From the NCBI RefSeq assembly GCF_042665255.1, contig NZ_JBHTCD010000003.1: a stretch of DNA of 64,000 nucleotides. One strand, 5' to 3'. Positions within the stretch are counted from its first letter, which is position 1. Each line of letters opens with the position of its first letter. The notes beneath the pieces are model-generated. The model saw only the letters and a list, made by a program, of their open reading frames with translations. It was not told the origin of the DNA and ran no database searches. This document shows, one piece after another, positions 61,333 to 64,000 of the stretch. The translations under genes were made by a program, and so were the position numbers. The stretch is from Insolitispirillum peregrinum (lineage in GTDB: Bacteria; Pseudomonadota; Alphaproteobacteria; Rhodospirillales; Rhodospirillaceae).

Positions 61333-62438
61333 GCCGCGGCGGCCTGATGGGACAGCAGGTATTCGGTAATCTTGTACGAGGCTTGTCCGGCACCAAGGTC
61401 GGTGAAGGCCCCGGCCGGGCGGCCAAAGCGGTCCGGAGCATCGAGAACCGCCTGCGCCGCCTTGAGGATGGCGTGGCTGTCGGTGCCAACCAGCATCGCC
61501 CCCTCATTCAGCACCTCCGGGCGTTCGGTGCAGCGGCGCATCACCAGCAACGGCTTGCCGAGGAAGGCGGCTTCTTCCTGAATGCCACCGGAATCGGTCA
61601 GCACCAGCGTGGCCTGTGCCAGCAACTGGATGAACGGCACATAGGACAACGGGCGCAGGATATGCAGATGGGGATGGCTGTTCTGTAAACGGCGGATGGT
61701 GGCGGTCAAGGCCGGGTTGGGGTGGACGGGAAAGACAATCTGATTGCCGCGTTCGGCCAGCGCCACCAGGGCCTGTTCCACCTGCAGCAAACGACTGCGG
61801 GTCAGGTTTTCGCGGCGGTGCAGGGTGCAGACGATGAGGGGCTGCCGGGGAAGGCGGGGCGGCAGGTTGGCCAGAGCCTGGCTGTGCTCCATGCTGCGGG
61901 CCAGCAGCAGGGCATCAATGACGGTGTTGCCGCTGACAACAATGTTGGCCGCCGGAATACCCTCGCGCAGCAGGTTGTCGCGGGCGGTCTGGCTGGGGGC
62001 AAAGTGCAGGTTGGCAACCTGTCCGATGATCCGCCGGTTCATTTCTTCCGGCCACGGCTGCTCGGGATCTCCGGTTCGCAGGCCGGCCTCGACGTGGGCG
62101 ACCTTGATGCCGTGCTGAAAGCCGGTCACTGCCGCGGCCATGGCAGAGGTCGTATCCCCCTGAACCAGAATCCAGTCCGGTCGCTCCAGGTCAAGGATAC
62201 GGGGCAGGTCGGCAAGGATGCGGCTGCTGATGCTGTTCAGCGATTGCCGGTCATGCATGACATCCAGATTGTGGTGGGGGGTGATGTGAAAATCGGCCAG
62301 TCCCTGCACAAGCAGCTCGCGATGCTGTCCCGTCAGGCAGATGCAGGTCTTTATCTCGCTACGATCATTCAGCCGGTGAATGACCGGGGATAATTTGATC
62401 GCTTCGGGGCGAGTGCCGATGATAACCAGGATGCGCAC
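61329..62438 (-). CDS. wecB: UDP-N-acetylglucosamine 2-epimerase
   Basis: 369 residues from a GTG at 62438 (GGAGGG 4 bp upstream); an ATG at 62459 adds seven residues but lacks a ribosome site. The start RILVIIGTRPEAIKLSPVI is the classic WecB opening. Further motifs: VQGDTTSAMAAAV, VAHVEAGLRTGDPEQPWPEE, EEMNRRIIGQVA, VCTLHRRENL, LTDSGGIQEEAAFLGKP. It makes UDP-N-acetylmannosamine for surface polysaccharide. It overlaps the ligase gene and is divergent from the asparagine synthase gene. Confidence 0.95.
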   Translation of the reverse strand: MRILVIIGTRPEAIKLSPVIHRLNDRSEIKTCICLTGQHRELLVQGLADFHITPHHNLDVMHDRQSLNSISSRILADLPRILDLERPDWILVQGDTTSAMAAAVTGFQHGIKVAHVEAGLRTGDPEQPWPEEMNRRIIGQVANLHFAPSQTARDNLLREGIPAANIVVSGNTVIDALLLARSMEHSQALANLPPRLPRQPLIVCTLHRRENLTRSRLLQVEQALVALAERGNQIVFPVHPNPALTATIRRLQNSHPHLHILRPLSYVPFIQLLAQATLVLTDSGGIQEEAAFLGKPLLVMRRCTERPEVLNEGAMLVGTDSHAILKAAQAVLDAPDRFGRPAGAFTDLGAGQASYKITEYLLSHQAAAA

Positions 62439-62655
62439 GGTCCCTCCAGTCAAAGGCATTTCAACGCATGTGGGATTTAATTTCTTGTTTTCATGTTATA
62501 CTTGTGCATTCTTGACGGGAAAAGCAAGAATAAAATTACCTAGAATAGATAGTGTATTATAAGATATCATATCAATGGTTTCTGCAAGGCAGGACTTTGG
62601 TGGTATTTTTCATCAGTTGGTATGATCAAATCAAACGGAAGCGGGTGGCCTGTGC

Positions 62656-64000
62656 ATGTGCGGTCTGGTTGCAATATCGCAGCTCGGGGGGAGTGTGCCT
62701 CCCGATGCTTTCCAGACTGCCATGGCCTGTATTGCGCATCGTGGGCCGGATGGTCAGGGGCAGGTTTCCCGCCGGGACGGACGTTTGTCGATGGGGCACC
62801 GCCGGTTGGCGCTGTTTGCTCCCGGACGGACGGGCGACCAGCCGATGGTCGCGCCGTGGGGCGATACGGTCATCTTTAACGGCTCCCTGTACAATTATCC
62901 GGAACTCCGGGCCGGGTTGCAGGCGCTGGGCTACCCGTTCCACAGCGACAGCGATACCGAGGTCCTGCTGGCGGCCTGGCACGCCTGGGGAGAACAGGCG
63001 CTGGGCCGTTTCAATGGCACCTGGGCCTTTGTCCTGCACGAAGCATCCTCGGACCGTCTGATCATCAGCCGCGATCGTCTGGGGGTTCGCCCGCTGTATG
63101 CCTGTTGTGCCCCCGACCGTCTGGTGTTGGCCAGTGAAGTGCGGGCGGTGGTGGCGGCGGCGGACCTGCCGGTGGTGATCAACCGCGAGATGGCCTTTGA
63201 TTTCCTGTCGCTGGGGCTGACCGACCATCATCACAAAACGCTGATTGATGGCGTGGTGCAGGTCCCGGCAGGGGCGCTCTGGATTCAGCAGGCCGACGGG
63301 CATGTCGAGCATCGCCAGTATCACCACTGGCCCGATGTCGAGCCGGGCCTGACCGCCGGGCAGGTGGCGGCCGAGCTTCCGGCCCTGTTGATGCAGGCAA
63401 CCGCCTTGCGCTTGCGGGCCCATGTTCCAGTGGCTGCCCAGTTGTCCGGCGGGGTTGATTCCGGTTCGGTGGCGTGGGCGCTGGGCCAGCATGACTTTAA
63501 CGGCGGCAGCACGTTTCTCGGCCTGTTCGGTTATGGCTATCAGGCCGGTGGCGAAGCCTTTGACGAAATTCCCCGCGCCCGCACCACCTGGCAAAAGGTG
63601 GCGCCGCATGTGCCCTTTCACGAAATACGGGTCGATCCGACACCAACGATGGACGATCTGGAGAGTTTTTTGTGGGCGCAGGAGTTACCGGTGGGAACCC
63701 CCAGTCCGCTGGCGGGCTTGCGGCTGTACCGGGCGATGCGGCGGGCTGGTGCAACGGTGGCGCTGGCCGGGGATGGCAGTGATGAACTGTTCGCAGGCTA
63801 TACCCGTCGCTATCTGCCGGTCCTGTTGCGCGATGCGCTGCGGGGTGGGGACTGGCGGCGGGCAAAGGCCCTGTGGGGCAATGACGAGCTGACCCCCGCT
63901 GGCGCACTGGCCCGTCTGGCGTGGAGCCTGCCCCACGGCATGCTGCATCTGTTGATGGATCGCAGGCCACACATGATGGCGCTGCAGGACGATTTCCGGA
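62656..64000 (+). CDS. asnB: Asparagine synthase (glutamine-hydrolysing), cut by window edge
   Basis: The frame is open from the ATG at 62656 to the window end (448 codons); the 3' end is missing. The protein begins MCGLVAISQ, so Cys2 is the class II glutaminase nucleophile after Met removal. AHRGPDGQG, HRRLALFAP, FNGSLYNYPELR and FHSDSDTEVLLAAW complete the amidotransferase domain (~1-200). The synthetase domain shows AQLSGGVDSGSVAWAL (ATP pyrophosphatase loop) and LAGDGSDELFAGYTRRYLP. In polysaccharide loci such proteins often amidate sugar acids rather than make free asparagine. The AT-rich 200 bp upstream hold the divergent promoters and an ATTCTTG/CAAGAAT inverted repeat (62508-62531). 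Confidence 0.92.
   Translation, partial: MCGLVAISQLGGSVPPDAFQTAMACIAHRGPDGQGQVSRRDGRLSMGHRRLALFAPGRTGDQPMVAPWGDTVIFNGSLYNYPELRAGLQALGYPFHSDSDTEVLLAAWHAWGEQALGRFNGTWAFVLHEASSDRLIISRDRLGVRPLYACCAPDRLVLASEVRAVVAAADLPVVINREMAFDFLSLGLTDHHHKTLIDGVVQVPAGALWIQQADGHVEHRQYHHWPDVEPGLTAGQVAAELPALLMQATALRLRAHVPVAAQLSGGVDSGSVAWALGQHDFNGGSTFLGLFGYGYQAGGEAFDEIPRARTTWQKVAPHVPFHEIRVDPTPTMDDLESFLWAQELPVGTPSPLAGLRLYRAMRRAGATVALAGDGSDELFAGYTRRYLPVLLRDALRGGDWRRAKALWGNDELTPAGALARLAWSLPHGMLHLLMDRRPHMMALQDDFR

Overview
The window is a GC-rich stretch of bacterial chromosome. The gene set fits an alphaproteobacterium, probably near the Rhodospirillales: a C4-pathway 5-aminolevulinate synthase, a SUF cluster led by an Rrf2 regulator, an RpoH-type sigma factor, CIRCE control of groEL, a usg gene, cytochromes c and c', and palindromic repeats that resemble the RIME/Bru-RS repeats of rhizobia. 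This placement is inference; no rRNA or other marker gene is present. I found no tRNA, CRISPR array, prophage or transposase gene. Both edges cut genes (radA on the left, an asparagine synthase on the right).

Layout. 1-3.8 kb: radA end, cvpA, purF and a short-chain dehydrogenase. 4-6.5 kb: AraC regulator, divergent EamA exporter, MarR regulator. 6.9-13.4 kb: suf operon on the minus strand (Rrf2 regulator, sufB, sufC, sufD, sufS, sufT, sufA). 13.6-23.3 kb: two glycosidase-like genes, a cytochrome c, a ChaN-like protein, an RcdA-like protein, hemA and a hybrid histidine kinase. 23.5-31.1 kb: a five-gene minus-strand cluster for electron transfer across the envelope (heptaheme cytochrome, flavoprotein/[2Fe-2S]/cytochrome b fusion, diheme cytochrome, decaheme MtrA/DmsE-type cytochrome, MtrB/PioB porin). 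31.7-38.4 kb: ettA, a membrane PAS protein and a TRAP-TAXI transporter with its DUF1850 partner. 39-45.2 kb: an amidohydrolase, then a heat-shock group (trxC, rpoH, hsp20, usg, and a groEL without groES behind two CIRCE-like operators). 45.2-54.6 kb: diguanylate cyclase, malonyl-CoA synthetase, a HypF-C/ATP-grasp/transglutaminase operon, cheW, cytochrome c'. 55-64 kb: LOG protein, icd, FecR protein, a Nudix-family protein with a repeat inserted in frame, then surface-polysaccharide genes (O-antigen ligase, wecB, asparagine synthase).

How the parts connect. The electron-transfer cluster can be read as one chain: NAD(P)H or NAD(P)+ at the cytoplasmic flavoprotein, a [2Fe-2S] domain, membrane haem b, periplasmic multihaem cytochromes, and an outer-membrane porin-cytochrome conduit. 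The direction of flow cannot be told from sequence. The suf operon and hemA supply Fe-S clusters and haem, both of which these proteins need.

The most unusual feature is a family of mosaic intergenic repeats. A palindromic unit (alpha, about 43 bp, often tandem) is followed by a hairpin unit (beta). A separate MITE-like unit (gamma, about 176-205 bp, 14-15 bp terminal inverted repeats) is nested in beta in several copies and flanked by 9-10 bp direct repeats. One alpha-beta copy, exactly 159 bp, lies inside the Nudix-family gene and adds 53 codons in frame. Two other copies supply the last two bases of a neighbouring gene's stop codon.
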